The position numbers were made by a program, and so were the translations under genes. This document shows, piece by piece, positions 23,270-39,514 of a stretch of 64,000 nucleotides of DNA. Every line of letters starts with the position of its first letter. The stretch's first letter is position 1. The notes beneath the pieces are model-generated. The model ran no database searches and was not told the origin of the DNA. It saw only the letters and a list, made by a program, of their open reading frames with translations. This DNA is from Salvelinus alpinus (taxonomy: Eukaryota > Chordata > Actinopteri > Salmoniformes > Salmonidae): positions 34,754,309-34,818,308 of the forward strand of contig NC_092090.1 of NCBI RefSeq assembly GCF_045679555.1. The letters run 5' to 3'.

Positions 23270-24941
23270 TATATGCTCCAACAGATCATCTACACAAAAA
23301 TTGTTAGATTAGTCACTAGACAGGTTTTGTTTTTAATGACCCTTATATGTGCTTCATACTGGCTACCGTGTATTATACACCGATGGCCTGCCTCCTGCTT
23401 TTCCATCCGTTTTCGGGACATAACATAAGTAGGACTAGTTTGCCACAGCGTAATTATGGGTTCCTCCTCTGTTTTTCTTCTGTGATATTAAAAGAGGAAA
23501 TGCATCCAATGCAAACACTCTTTTGGCTTGTTTTTCTACCAGAAATATAATACATCTCCCGCACAACTTTAATTAAATTCAGCCAGTCAGGTTACAGATG
23601 TTCCTGTCCCTGACACTGAAGTATTCAACAGTTACAAATGGCATGTTTCCCCTCACATGGAGTATCTTTATCCACTTCACACGATATATCACCTTGGGTA
23701 TGTGTCCATCTGGAAACAGTAGCACAGCCCAAACCAGATACTAAGTAATCTTGACCAAAACAGAGAGTGTACTTACAGCCAGCCCAGAGCACTGGCAACC
23801 CAGTCTGACTGAACACATTCCATGTGGGAGAGAGCAAGAGAGAGAACCTCAGTGCATTAACCTGCAGCAGTGTATGCCAGGAGCCGTCTGTGTGTCCACG
23901 TGGTAAACACAGCAGAGAAAGCCTGGTTTAGTAATTAAGGGAAACTATGCCTTATGACTGGCATGCCTTCAACCCCATACTTACTATACCTCAGTGTATA
24001 TGGAAGTAGGAGATATTCAACGACTCGTGTCAGTGCCCTCCTCAGAGAGGGCACGATACCTGACAGTAGGACAGTTCTACCGTACGTCCTCATTCTACAC
24101 CTTCCCCTTGTTAGTGTACTGCCACAAAGCTGTAGCTAGCTTAACGATGGATGGCTGCTGTGACCACAGACATTATATTGGATTGGGTGGTCCTGTCATC
24201 AAACAGCAGGGACCAAAAAAGATTTATGTATTAAACGAAGTGGAAAAGAACATTGCAATCAAGCCAGACATACTGTATATTTAGCCCTGTGACGGGTCTT
24301 GTTCGCTCAATCATTTTTCACAGTCAGCCAATGAAAGCTCTTTTTAGCACCTGGTAATGTTGCTGCTGCTGAGGGAGAGAGGAGAGCCATTCTGCTTGTC
24401 CTCTGGAGCCTGAAGCTAAGGTTGATACTGAGGCTGGTTCTGGATGGCAGCTTCCTGCCTCCCACCACCTCTCCTTATCACTTAGTACTAGCTACCCCCC
24501 AGATTTTCATATTTTCTTTTTTTTAAATTCCAGAGATTTTAATTTATGTGTCGACAGCGATTTCTCTGCCTAAGATACCAAGAAACAGTCTTAAAAATGT
24601 ACAAATGGAATGGAATGGACAAACTACATTCCATTTGACATTTCTCCACATCAATCTAACAGTTCCATATCGGGTTCCATTGAGGGAAACAAGCAAACAA
24701 CTCAGTGCAAATGAAAGTAAAAGTTGGCAGTTACCACACTACTTGGGTGTTGACTTTCCCCTGCCTTGGGCCACATCTAACACTAGTATTTGGGAGGAGG
24801 GGATCAATTAGTCTGAGTGTTTTGGGGAGTTACCCCTCCTCTGTGAAGGTCCTGCCACACTGCACTAATGCTACCCAGCTGGAGGAGTAGGGGCACATGG
24901 AGAGAGGGGAACGTCAGAGACGAGGCTCTGCCTGTCTGCTT

Positions 24942-25075
24942 CCCTACCTGCCTTCCTGGGGCCTCCCTGACCGCCTGCCTGCCTACCAGCTTCCCTGCCT
25001 GCCTCCCTGCCTCTCTGCCAGCCCGCCTCACTCCCTCCCTCCCTCCCTGCCTGGCGGCCTGCTTGCCTGGGGACC
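24942..25075. repeat. Diverged CCTG/CCCT simple-repeat region
   Basis: Imperfect CCTGCCTGCCTAC- and CCTCCCTCC-type repeats. Overlapping open frames on both strands encode only biased repeats (CLPA, RQAG) and are not genes. Confidence 0.85.
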
Positions 25076-28000
25076 CACCATCTGTCTGCTGGCATGTCAG
25101 GGTGTGTCAGGACTACAGCCAAGCCACCACACTTGTCATGAAAGTCAAATTTACCCACAGTGAGTGCAATACTGCAGTGCTTCTATATAGAGTGCTATAC
25201 TGTATGTGAGCTTTTCTAAGCAGAGATGTAAGCTGTGAGTAGCCTCACAAAGCAACCTTGTATGCTTATGACATCTCGCCCCCCGGAAGCAGTCAGGACA
25301 TATCACTACACTGCAGCAGCACAGTGAGAACATACTTAAATGACTCCCAGCCTGGTGTCGTGCTGAGCTACCAGGTTCACCATGTCTTACACCTGCAGTT
25401 GCTTAGATAGCCAGGCAGCCATAGAGGCAGTCATAGTAGGAGAAATAGCCCCACACTGCTTAAAAATACATTGCAGCTCTCAAGGAATGAAGTCTATTTT
25501 GAATCAGTGTGAGCATTAGCTAAGGAGAGAGAGTGTAACAGGCACCTGCCACTTGGCATTCCACAGTTAGCACAGAGAGAGCTTCTGAGATTACAATTCA
25601 ATTGGGCTGCAGTCCTCCATTAGAACTAGGAAAATACACAATCTTCCTTCTCCCACACCATCACATGCAGACCAAGTGGATCTAACAGGCAATTATCATA
25701 TAGAGCATCTGGGGCCATAAAAGGGAGAACATTAAAGTCTTAGTTTGTGGTCATCGTATAGGATGATAGGGTTTTGGCAGTATGGTGCACCAATTTATAG
25801 CTTTCCCCCACGTCCAAACTATTTAGTTAAATATGCCATTCCGTCATTGACATCTCATAAGCAAAATCCAACTCCTCAAACTATAAACAAAAAAATAATA
25901 ATAATACAAGTAAACTGCTGCTGGATGCACCAGATAGTCATGTGTGTGCACGCGTGCATGTCTAATATGACAGCCAGCCTCCCTGCCAGCCATCTGAGTA
26001 GCCACCTGAACGACTGGTGACAGTAATGTAATGTGGAGACGTTACACAGAAATGTGACAAATGTCACAGCTGGTCCAGAAAGGATGAGGGATGTCAGAGC
26101 TACTGGGGGCTGAAGCCTCCCCCACCTCTCCCCCTACCAGGCCACCACAAGAGTCAATGTGCTAGAGAAGGGGGGGGGGGGCAAGAGGAATGGAGGGAAA
26201 GGGGAAAAACAGGGACTGGCATTTGTGATTTATGTCTCCACGCCACAGGGGATTTGAGCCACTGATAACCTAATACAACTCAGGGCTTAGCTGCTCGATT
26301 GAATTAGGGCGTTTCAAAGGGCTCTGTTTTGCTGCCATGGCTCTTTTGTTCTTAAGTTTAAAAAAATATCAGAACTAATGAAAACCATCTTAGAGAGGGG
26401 GATAAGGAGGGGAGAGGAATAGGCTGCCCAGCATATGTTTACGCTGCTGTTTAGACAAATATTCATTTAAAAAAGGGAAATTGAACAACAGATAACATCA
26501 CACTGCCTATTGCTGAATTCTGACTGCTCCAACTTATCTTCAACTAGAAATACAGGATACATGCACTCAGCTCAGTTCCAGTCATCTGAAGCTAACAGCT
26601 TGCCATCAAACATTGCCACAAGGCAATTTACTAAAGCAGAACCAATTGCAACCTCTGTTGTTGACACAATACAGCCACTATCAATAAGATACTTGTATGA
26701 TTCACAGATGGGAGAGGAAATCTGGTTAGGACTCAATGGAACCCGATTGTGAAGCATGATTCCATCTGGGGTCTATATTCCTCTGAAAAGACTGTATAGA
26801 TGGAGCTTTCCCACAATACAGCTCTGACGTTAATGAAACTTTATTACGACATCTCCTAAGAGACAGGGGTTGTTGGCCTGGGAATCAGCCTGTGGCTCTA
26901 TGGGCCTCAACAAGGACGTTGCAACGCCAGCCCTGAATGCCTACTTAAGAACCAGGGAAGATAGCTGCTAGCTAATCAAATGATGTTTTCCATGAGCGCC
27001 CATTGTTTTCAATCAGTCACAAGCAATAGAAGCTAGAGCAACGCTAAGTGGAGGAGAGCACTTCTCATAAGTAAAGCGAAATCATGTTTGTCTTCTTGCA
27101 GCTGAATGAATTTGTCAGCTTTGCTTTTAGCCTTATTAAAGCCCTCTCAAAGTCAATGTTCCGAGGATAAAGCATGTTGCTTGATTAGGAAGGACTGAAA
27201 AAAAGAGACAAATATTAATGGCTAGGGAAGACCTGTAGAGAAACAATTTAGAGATAAAAGCACACTCAGCGTTCAAGACGCTATTCTGCTGTTCAGATTA
27301 TAGATAATTAGTACATGTGGTGACACTGGGTACAAAAGAAAACATATTTAGACCTCAATTCTCCCCAACATCGCCCAAACATGCATTTCCCCAGTCATAG
27401 ATGACTTGCTTTAAAGGGAGTGGGGATTTAGGAAAGATTGCAACACATGCTACTTCAACCAGCATGCTCCCTGTGACGAGGGGATCATTTCTAGCATCTC
27501 CCTTCTTTGCACTCCAATGTGTTCAGCCATCATTCTCACGTGTCTCTCCGTCTTTCCCCCAGTCAGACATCTGTGTTGTTCAAAGCACAGCTCACACTTT
27601 CCCATGTCTCCTTAAAGATTCAGACCACATAAAACGGGCTTCTTTAGATCTCTGGGCTGCTGCACATGTGGGGTGGCTTTTCACACGCCAGTCGGGAAAA
27701 GCCCGCTCTTTTGGCACATGGAGAAGTGGTTTAGTGCGTCATTGGTCATATACTTTGCATGGGAACACTTCCAAAACGCAACGACAGTGACACGGATACC
27801 CTGTAACACGGGTCAGTGTTACAGCGAGAAAAACATCAGAGCTGCATTATAAAATGGGAGAAAAGAGAACAGCACTAGACACTTCTCCTTGAGATAAGAG
27901 GAGGTACATCACACAGCTGTGTGCAGTGTACCCCTCCTACACTTGTGAGTGGGAACTAGGTTATGCAGCAGGCAGGGCTATTCAGGCCTCACAGGAGTCA

Positions 28001-29122
28001 TGTTTTCCCACACCCACGAAGGAGAGCCACACTACAGTCACACCAACACAAGGTTTAAGGGAGCACTAAATCCTACTGATCATCTACGGAGGGATGATAC
28101 GCTCATGATGATCACAGACCTAGCTTCTACTGAAGATCTGTACTCTCACGGCATGTCGTGCGGAGAAAAAAACAGGATTAAGAACAATGCATTCTACATT
28201 TGTGAGGATGTTTTACCACTGCCGCTGAAAGTTAGTGACAAAAGAATGTTACACTGCCAGTCTGCCACAATATCAGCTTTATGTATTTTCTCTTTATCCC
28301 TGAAGTGAGACTCAAGGTCGCAGGTCGTTTCTCTGGTCGTTTTTTGGATCCTCAAAAATGTTACGAGGGAGCTGCTGCACCAACTTGTTCTGTATTTGTT
28401 TGTTTTTTTAAAAGCACTTTCTTTTCTCATTCCAAGCTTCTAGAAACCCGAGTGACACAAAACATATTGCGTAATGCCGAGCCAAGAGGCACGCAGCACA
28501 GCAGAGCAGCAGGCTACTCACTGAGGCGGAGACTTTTCTTGATTTTTATAAACCATTTATTTCATTTGAGCTTACTGGGCCTGAACAGGTGCTTTTCTAC
28601 TTCAAATGTAATATCACCTAACGTCAGGCCAGAAACCCAAGCACAATGCTCCACCATCCTCCTAGTCTCACAGGAATACCTGCTGTACTCTACCTTTTCC
28701 GTATGATCCCCTATTTTATTCCCTTTTTTAGCCGATCATCCCTTTCTATGAAAGAATGTCTCTTTTCGACTCTTTCAGTTCCCTGTCCACTCAAGTGGGA
28801 CCAAGTCCCACCTTCTCTCCAGAGAGCCCTTATAGCATACTGAGGACCTCGGCTGGAGGGTGGCTGGCCCACATTCAGGCTCTCTTCATATTCAACAGAT
28901 ATTCAAGATTAACACTTGAGGATACGCTTGACAAAATCCAATTTCCTTTCTCTGCTCTCCTTCCCTCTGAAATAGATTTATGACTCTTTAAATTTAAGGA
29001 AGAGGGAGTAGTGGTTAAGTTGTGAGGAGGAATGGGCTTGTCGTTGGTCCACTAGATGCATAAAAGGCTGAGGCACACACACCTACAGTAGCTGTGTTTG
29101 GGAGAAACAGCCTTAGATAAAG

Positions 29123-29517
29123 TTTTATTTTTTATTTAACCTTTATTTAACCAGGTAGGCCAGTTGAGAACACGTTCGCATTTACAACTGAGTCCTGGCC
29201 AAGATAAAGCCAAGCAGTGCGACAAAAAACAACACAGAGTTACACGTGGGATAAACAAACGTACAGTCAATAACACAATAGAAAAATCTATATACAGTGT
29301 GTGCAAATGTAGTAAGATTAGGGAGGTAAGGCAATAAATAGGCCATAGTGGCAAAATAATTACAATTTAGCATTAACACTTGAGTGATAGATGTGCAGAT
29401 GATGTGCAAGTAGAGATACTGGAGCAAAAATAAAGAGCAAAAATAAATAACAATATGGAGATAAGGTAGTTGGGTGGGCTATTTACAGATGTGCAGGTGC
29501 AGTGATCAGTGTGTGGT
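29123..29517 (-). mobile_element. 5'-truncated LINE 3' end
   Basis: On the plus strand it opens with TTTAACCTTTATTTAACCAG and continues with TTGAGAACACG, CTTGGC(T)-type and GGATAAACAAACG segments. Reverse-complemented, it matches the 3' region of the LINE tails at 52850-53522 (ending in CTGGTTAAATAAAGGT). There is no coding part, consistent with target-primed reverse transcription stopping early. Confidence 0.85.
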
Positions 29518-31311
29518 TTGCTATGCTAGAGAAAGAGAGAGGAGACAAAAATGACTACGAAAAGTAGGGCTTGACATAAAAACAACAATGTCAATCCAGT
29601 GAGTATGACCTTGATTTGGGTGTGTGATTTATAGACAGTAGGGAAAACAAAATGAGGCAGGCCCAGGAGCCAGCTGTACATAAACAAAGCAGGGAAGTTT
29701 GATGTGACGAGGATGACTTGATTGCGGTCGGAAGCGACGTGGCCTCAGATAGCCTTTGTGTGGTGAGCGTGTACACAGAACGCAGCATGTCAAACCCAAC
29801 AGCTCCGAGACTGACAATAGAACTTGCAGGCAGGCAGGGTGGAGTCTTATGTCACCCTGCCATCGCTACGGGGCTTTCCACCTCCCATAGCAGGAGATGG
29901 AGAAGGAGTCTTTACACGGACTTCACTGCAGCCTGACCTGACTAGGAGGTCCCTAACAGAACATGACACCACAGCTTTGTATTGACACAGTACAATGTCA
30001 CAATCACAAAGCCCTTGCCAGTTTGCTCAAGCTGCAACATGAGGAAATATTAACCCTGCCGGGTTATATTTTAACACAGATGTGAGAACAGAGTCAACAT
30101 TCCCAGACTGTTTGAGAGTGTCGAGCTAGCGTAGACTTGCCCAGCCAAAAGGGAATGTCACCAAGTTGTAAACACTTCCCGTCAGGAAGGGAGCACTTCC
30201 TTAATCCTGGAGCAACCCTCTTGTTCCTTATTTTCCACCAAACAAAAGCAGACAGTCAGTGGCCTGGTTGCTTTACCTTTGGTCCAATCACTGCACCAAG
30301 CAATTTATATGGTGGCTGAACTATATTAGGCCTACACCTAGAGACAGAGTAATAAAACAGTGTTACATGTCATGCAGTAGTAACTATAGGATATTATGGA
30401 AGGGAAAACAGCAGGGCAAACTCTCGAACCATACACCGAACAAGATCTGTGTCCTACGAAGCCTAGGAGAGACATCAGTGCCCATCCAGTCTATAAGGAG
30501 AGGTTTGGCCAGTTCCCCAGTGGTGCCCGTGTCTATGGAGACCACGACCCCACTGGTAGACACACACACACACACACTCCAGCCTCAGCACCTGTCAGTG
30601 AGCACAGGTCATAGGTCAGCTCCACTGTCAAGGAAGGGCACAGACCTTAAAGAGCTCCACTCTACCTCCCGGATAGTAAATACAGAAACAGAGCAGCTTA
30701 ACTCCCCTCTACACTATATCTAAAATACCATGGGATAATTCCTATGTTCTACACACAGAAAACCCAGCATAGGTCAGATATGGCCAACTACGTGGGGAGA
30801 GCAGCAGTGTTTGGTGTACTCAGAGTTGAGGTTAAGGGCCTTCCTACTGTTAGCTATCAGTGGGGCGGTTAAAAATACCAGTGCTTCACGCAGGCTTTCT
30901 GTACGTGCCATGGATGGCATGAAACATCAGGGCTCAATTTGTTTCCTTTTAATCCGTGTCTGATGATGTGCTCACCAACCAGGGCTTCCCTTACAGGCTC
31001 TACTACACTGTGTAATTAAACAAAACAGTGCCATGTGTCCACAGACAACTCTCCTGACTACAGTGGCCAATAACTGCCTGCATACAGGGCCGGGTATTAT
31101 GTGACCTGTTGGGTTCCATACAGGTTGTACAGCTGAAAGCCTAGAGAAATACACAGTGGAACAGCTACAGTAACCCTCTTCAGGAAAAACAAAGATAAGG
31201 GAAATGTTTTAATGCCACTGTTTCCACATCTCAGGACTAGAATTGTACATGGGGGTTAATTCATTAAAACTTTGCCATCGTGTTAAATTGGTTAACAAGT
31301 AACCCCACCCC

Positions 31312-31523
31312 CCCCAAAAAAATTTTTGCAACAAAATGTTTTATTGCAACAGATAGGTGCAGTGAAATGTGTTGTTTTACAGGGTTAGCCACAGTAGAAC
31401 GGAGCCCCTGGAACAAATTAGGGTTAAGTTCCTTGCTCAAGGGAACAGATTTTTCATCTGGTCAGTTTGGGTATTCGAACCAGCGACTGCTTGGTTACTG
31501 GCCCAACGCTCTAACCGCTAAAA
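31312..31523 (-). mobile_element. tRNA-derived SINE, minus strand
   Basis: Read on the minus strand it begins TTAGCGGTTAGAGCGTTGGG (A box) and has GCTGGTTCGAATACCC (B box) about 25 bases later, then TTGAGCAAGG-type body sequence. It ends in TGCAATAAAACATTTTG and an A/T-rich tail next to a C run. The tRNA head, body and tail identify a SINE; a real tRNA gene would be 73 bases with a foldable acceptor stem. Confidence 0.75.
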
Positions 31524-32569
31524 GCAGGTGAAGACTCCTCTTAACCCATTGTAAACCTCTAGTCATACACCATATGCTACTCAGTATTTTGAGTATTAGG
31601 TATGCTATGCATCATTCAGCTTTCAATAATACTCAATGTCATTACAAAGTTGTATAAACCTCTATAAACAGTCCACTTCAATATCAATGCATAATCTCTT
31701 TCCTGACCAGATCAACATTTCACATCTGACTTTTGTCCTCATGTGATTCCTCCATGTCATCCTGTAGTGTAGTCATCTTCCCCATGCAGAATGACATCAT
31801 CCTGGTGGGTTGAGGCAGGGTGTAAATAAAGTTAGCTTTGTTGGCCCAGCACCAGCAGAGGTTCCTTCCTCCTAAAGAGCTCTTCCAGGATTCCTGCCTG
31901 GGCCATAGGAATTTAGAACTAACTCACTGATCCCCTGTGCAACTGTTAAGGACAGAATATGATACACCCATAAAATACCACAGAATGGTATTGTTTGGAG
32001 AGAAAGAAAAAAAAATCACATGGCTGCCCAGTCCACCTGGAAATGCTTGATAATCTGTTGCTGGAAAACAATAGTGCCAGTTTCCAAGGCAGCGGCGATA
32101 CCTTGAAGAGTTCAACAAATGGATGGCCCTCTTGGACACTTCAGAGAACAATAACATGATTGATAACTACCCAACAGTCCTCTAACTGGACTACAAAGAG
32201 ATGCTGCGCCAAAGCAATCATCTTTGACCAGGCTCAGCTGTAATTATGGGGAAGTGTATCCATGGCAACCAACAACTTTAAAAAAAAATCTGTTATCATA
32301 ATGTGGAAAGTATTCATAGTATCGCTATCTAGGCTCTACGGTAGGGATGCACGATATATCGGTGACCATAACGGAATTGGACGATATTAGCTAAAACTGC
32401 CAACATCGGTATGGGCCGATGTCTAGTTTAACACTGATGTGCAAAACCAATGTCAAAGCTGACGTGCATTCCTATATAACGTAGGTACATGACGTAATGA
32501 CGACATGTAAAATTTTGCGCTACACATGCAACACAGCATTCCTAACCTAGCCCACAATGTCTGCTGTGT

Positions 32570-32765
32570 GGATCGAGCAGTCAACAAGTCGAGCAGTCAT
32601 TTGAAAGAGTAAGAACATTTCAGCGAGACAACGCAAATGCGAAATCCATTAAAGCCAAGTTAATGGAATTCATTGCACTTGACAATCAACCTTTCTCTGA
32701 GCACCGGTATACACTACCAAGTAAGCTATTTCTCAGATGTTGCCCTACCGGAGTGATAAAGGAAT
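32570..32765 (+). pseudogene. hAT transposase remnant
   Basis: A plus frame from about 32594 reads SFERVRTFQRDNANAKSIK, then KLMEFIALDNQPFSEHRYT and LPSK, and after a one-base shift YFSDVALPE. IALDxQPFS followed by RYTLPS and YFSD is the conserved segment of fish hAT (ZBED-like) transposases between the BED finger and the catalytic core. The stretch normally between QPFS and RYTLPS is missing, indicating a deletion of about 20 codons. The BED zinc finger and the catalytic and dimerisation regions were not found. Confidence 0.8.
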
Positions 32766-33040
32766 GTATATGTTTAAATTAATGACTAAAGGATTACACC
32801 CTGAATTCATATAATTGTATGAAATGTGTTAGAGTAATACTTCCATAATGTGTGTGACTGGACCATTGTTTTACTATTTTGCAATATGAGCTGGGTAGAG
32901 CTGAGACATTCAAGGCCAACTGAACTGTCGACTTGTTAAAACTCTGAAAACTGACAACAGGAAAGAGGGCCCTTACAAAGCCCCTCTAATCTAGGGAGGA
33001 GAGGAACGGCTAGAAAGTGCCCACCTGGTAGAAAAGTGAT

Positions 33041-33044
<4 letters not shown>

Positions 33045-33117
<73 letters not shown>
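33045..33117. repeat. (TG)36 microsatellite inside the hAT element
   Basis: Pure TG run of about 73 bases, the longest in the window. Confidence 0.98.
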
Positions 33118-33119
<2 letters not shown>

Positions 33120-33361
33120 GTGGGGGTGAGAGTTATAAAATGACTGTTTGCATTTTTTGACTTCAGAGTACTCTGAATAAAGAACTAACCTTTTGCAGAA
33201 TTCTGAGACTGTCAAATTCTTCTATTAACCAGGGTCTTACAAACTTCTGGGAATTGGTCAAAGCTATAGTGATAGCTAAGTTCAACCATTGGGATACAAA
33301 TTCTCGTGACACGGAGTTACACAGTAATAGCGTGACTGCTATTAGCTTCACGACATACATA

Positions 33362-34994
<1,633 letters not shown>

Positions 34995-35738
34995 TACATA
35001 CATACTATGGAACGTTGTTTGGGTCTTTCCATGTCAAAAAAGATACAGTAGCACTGTCAAAGCCGTACAAAAAAGTCTGCAAACAAGCAAACACCAGTCA
35101 CGAACAATGTGTTTACGATACCGCGTTGATAATAAAGCATAATTTGTTCGACCACAACTTCTGAAGTAGCTAGCTTTAGCTTGGTACCTAGCTAGCACCA
35201 ATACAACCAGCCTGAAAACAATGACCAGTAAAAACTGCAGTCATTTTCACTATTCTTTGCAATGATTTAGGATTCCTTGTGAGTAAGTATAATCTAGGTT
35301 GCCACTTGTTGTTCGCCTATTGAAATTGAACTTCAGTTCATGAAAATAAAAAGCTAGCCAGCTACTTAACCCTGTTGCCCAAAGCTAACGTTGTAAGCAG
35401 TCAGCTAGCTACATCTGCATAGTGAGGCTCGACCTGACCGGGTTGTGTGTTGTGAAGCTAGCCACAATAAGTATTAGGCACAATAGTGGAATTCGCGGTT
35501 ATATTCAGGGCCTGATTAGTCAACAAGCTTATTTGACACATCAAATAGTGCAAAATAGTATATTTCTTTACACGCAAACCCCCAAACTGCGTCCCATAGA
35601 AATCGAGGTTGAGAATGAAACGACTGAACAACAATACAGCACAGCAAATAAAGTGAAGAAATAGGTTTTGATTATGTTTTACTGGTAATGGGGACATACG
35701 TAAATGCCAACAAAATACATTTTTGATCAGTGTGTGTG

Positions 35739-35835
35739 TAACCTTTATTTAACAAGGCAAGTCAGTTAAGAACAAATTCTTATTTACAATGACGGCCTAC
35801 CCCGGCCTCTAACTGTACTAAAATGCTTAAAAGGC
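35739..35835 (-). mobile_element. SINE/LINE 3' tail inside the hAT element
   Basis: TAACCTTTATTTAACAAGGC, then GTTAAGAACAAATTC and ATGACGGCCTACCCCGG: the minus-strand end of a salmonid SINE that shares its tail with the LINE family at 53100-53520. Head missing. Confidence 0.7.
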
Positions 35836-36954
35836 CGTTAATTTTAAATATCGGTATCGTGTTTTTTTTGGGCAAGGAAAATATCGGATATCGGCCAAAA
35901 ATGACATATCGGTGCATCACTACTCTCTGGTCATCATGAACTCATAATTTAACTGTATAGTTCATTTGCGTTCTTAAAACTCTGTTAAGCATTCAAAGTA
36001 AAGGGTCAGCACGTTTTAACTCCTACTCTATAGGCCTACTGTACTCTGTGCCCTCTACTCTGTTTGCCTGGACCATATTCCATGTGTACCAGAAATATCC
36101 CTTTAAGAATGAAAGAGAACATTTAACCTACCATGGGTGTTACATGTGGAAATGACTTTCACAGAGCAGACAATTAAGCAGCAATACAACCCTTTTCAGG
36201 TTCGACACTTACAATGCAATTCCTTTCAGACGTCTTCCTTGGTGATACAGTGTAAGTAAACAGGCGTGTGTTTGTGTGGAGGTGGGAGTGGGAGGAGAAG
36301 TGCACTTCCTGTAATGCTCTGACATTCAGCTAAAGCCAGCTATCAGAACCTGTCAGCTTCCATCTGATAGTAAGACAGGTATGAGACTACACATACGTCT
36401 AGAGACACCCACGCATCACATGATGGATTCTGGTGCCCGTCCACCAGGAGGTCAGATGCCCCGGTAGTGTTTACGTCTGACATTTCTCCTATCACTACAA
36501 GGACTGAGAGAGGAGCAGAGTAGAAAACAGAACAACAAAGAGCTAGGCACATCCCCCTGAAGAGAGGATTGCCAGAGTCAAGGCTTTAAAGCAAGACTGA
36601 GATAGTGAGGGAATGAAGATGAGGAAAGTTCAGAACCCCAAGCACTGCTAATCTATAGGCCAGTCAAACAGCTTTGATTTACCCACATACACACACCAAG
36701 AGACTGCTGCTGGAGGGAAAACCACCGCAAGAACACACACACACAAAATCAGATTGGAACAGAAAGCCAAAGACAAAGGGGCGCGCTGTAAAGCTGTAGC
36801 ATGTCTATTTCATGGGAAATTAAAGAGCGTCGGTTCAAACCCCCACACGCTGTTGAGACGCTACTCGTAAGCTAATTACACACAACTGTCCTTTCAAGGA
36901 CTTGGCTAAACTACACCTGGTTGGCTCACAGCGCCTGCTCTGATTCCATTATCT

Positions 36955-37049
36955 GAGATGTGATCTGGGCTGGGGAGTGTTGGGGAGGCTCAGGCAGCTG
37001 AGATGTGATCTGGGCTGGGGAGTCTCAGGCAGCTGAGATGTGATCTGAA
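36955..37049. repeat. Short tandem repeat, 2.3 copies
   Basis: GAGATGTGATCTGGGCTGGG recurs at 36955 and 37000, and GAGATGTGATCTG starts a third partial unit near 37036. Unit lengths of 45 and about 36 bases differ by a small internal deletion. Confidence 0.85.
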
Positions 37050-39514
37050 TGAGTGAAAATGGGATTTTGAGATGAACAACCGAGATTGGCAATTGAGACA
37101 GGAATCGGTCTCAAGAACAGGAATAAAAGATGTTAATGACAAAACAAATAAGCCATGGCCTCCCCGGCTGCTAATGCATCACTAGACTTTTTAACAGCCT
37201 TTGACTCAGCGGTTCATAAGGTACATGGAAGGAAAAGAGGGAAATAACCATGAAATAAATCTGTCAAATCTAATGTCTCAGCTGGCTGTGGGACAGCTGC
37301 CTGTATTGTGTTTATGATCCTATACTGCATGATTCTACACATAGTGTACGGAAACTGGCTTATGGACTCAAGAGGCCCCATTCACTCAACTGCTTCCGTG
37401 GGCCATGGTGGGAACTATAACGTGGCTAAAAAACTGCTGCATAGGGTCTCAAGGCCAGAGCAACCCTGGTGCTTAGGACAGTTTATGAATTCATAAAGCC
37501 ACACAGCAATATATTTAGCCACATGATTTTACAAGGGAGACTTATGCACTATCACTTTTGTTTACACATTTCATAAGTTGTGCCTGTCATCACTTTCATG
37601 TGTCCTTGAGAAGTTAGTGCCGAGTCGAGTAGGCGAGACCATGCCAGGGGGAAGAGCGATGATGAGAGCATTTAAATTAGCTGGATAATAATTGATCATC
37701 TCCCTCTACCATGAAGGTCTTGTCGTTATAAAACAGGAAAACATTAAAAAAATAAACAATCAAGCTGGTGCTCTTACCTGTGGCTGGCTCCTACGTGCTC
37801 GTCGTCATAAAAGAAAGTCCATAGAGTCCATCAAAATGGACAATAATGGGGGAGGCCTACGTTTCATGTAATCACCATACAGTACATTGTATCATTGATG
37901 AACTAAGGCTTTCACCCCCCCATTTAACTGAATGAAAAAGCTTTGGAGGGTTAAGATTAGACAAAACACTAGACGGCATAGACTCTGCTATTGGCAGCAC
38001 AAGCATTAGGTAAGCAGTTATATAATTAGCATCCACTAGTCAAGTAATTAAAACATCAATGGGGTTCAGGCTGTAACAAGACAGTGGTGTGGTCTTCTCT
38101 TCCTAGCTCTCTCTCTCTCCCTATAGTCAGGTAGGTACACTACTGACGATGCGCTCCCCAAATTTCACCAGTCTCACTGTTCATGAACTCTTGGAAGTGC
38201 TTGCACAAAGGATAGTAACATCTCATCCTGTGTTCTTGGAATCTGAAGCATTCAAACACTTCACTCCAGCCAGTACAATTGACTAGCCGATTCAGTTCCT
38301 GTATAGTGTCCATAAATTGTGAGGTCTACAATAGATCATGTTCAGTGGAAGAAATGTATTTAAGATCAGAATCCTAGCATTCTTTGATATGCTGTAGACC
38401 TAAACTAAGAATAATACATGCCTTGATATGCCACTACGTTACAAACTGTGAAATATCTTAATAAATAAAACCTCATGTCAGAACAAGGCTGTTTGGAAAT
38501 GCAGCATTATCATCAGATGAAACTGCCTGACACTCAAGGCCTGTCTACACCACCCCTCTGTATCTGAACAGAGAACATATACCGTTTTACTGAGAAACCA
38601 GCTGAAAATCATATGTTCTCACAGTAAGGGTGCAGCAAGGATTTTACACATCTGGTTGTTGGTAAAGGCCAATTCCACAGTAACAGGGTGATGCTGAGAC
38701 TCCGATTTTTCACGTTGACATGTATGTCTAACAAAAACCAATGATATCAAAGTTACACAGACCATACAACTGACTGAACAATTGACTGAACATTTTACAA
38801 AAACACATTTACTTGAAGAACAGTGCAGTTACTAAGTTTTGTAACAGTGACGATTTGTTTTGTAATTCCGTTATCAAACGTTGAAGGGCAGAGGCTAGTG
38901 GTATTGTATTAGAAAATCCTCACCGTGACAACCAAAACTGAAACAAATTATGATGACCGTCTACGAAAAACAAATCCACAACAAGTGTAATACATACAGT
39001 GTAATACCTGATAAGCCTATTTGCTTCTACAGGTAGTTCTACTGGAAAAGGAATAGGCTATTCTACATGTCTGTTCATAACCATCAGACTTGGGGTCTCT
39101 CACTCTCACTACACCAATGTCAGTTGTGCATCTCAGCAGACAGACCCTACAGGGTCTAGACAATAGATCATTCTGGAACAGTACCTGACAACATTACCTT
39201 GGCCTGTCTGTTGGAAAAGCCAGCACGTGTAAGGTTGAAGGCCTGTGTTGCCTAGTGATGAAACTCGTGGGGACGGTCTGCTCTCATTATTACTTAACCC
39301 CCCCCTCCCATTTCACCACAGTACTAAATGAAAATCCAGTCTTCTGAATCAGAATCCCTCTAACTCACCCACCCCTCACATGGATGTGATACAATTTCAG
39401 CATATTATTATGTTCATGTTTGAGAGTGCAACATTTTTAAACCATGTTACAGAACAATCTGCCTGGCTGCCAGCTCCTCCAACATGTGCCCAGTGCACTG
39501 CAACAACAAAAAAA

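Noticed and set aside
24804..25209. Overlapping open frames on both strands with CLPA/RQAG repeats
   Set aside because: Consequence of the CCTG/CCCT simple repeat being free of stops.
27401..27790. 129-codon plus-strand frame
   Set aside because: No recognisable domain or splice context; likely chance in intronic sequence.
31460..31522. Minus-strand tRNA-like sequence
   Set aside because: Continues into a SINE body and tail; not an independent tRNA gene.
33001..33215. CRISPR-like or structured array suggested by dense repeats
   Set aside because: Only a (TG)n dinucleotide run with no spacers; CRISPR arrays are not expected in a vertebrate genome.
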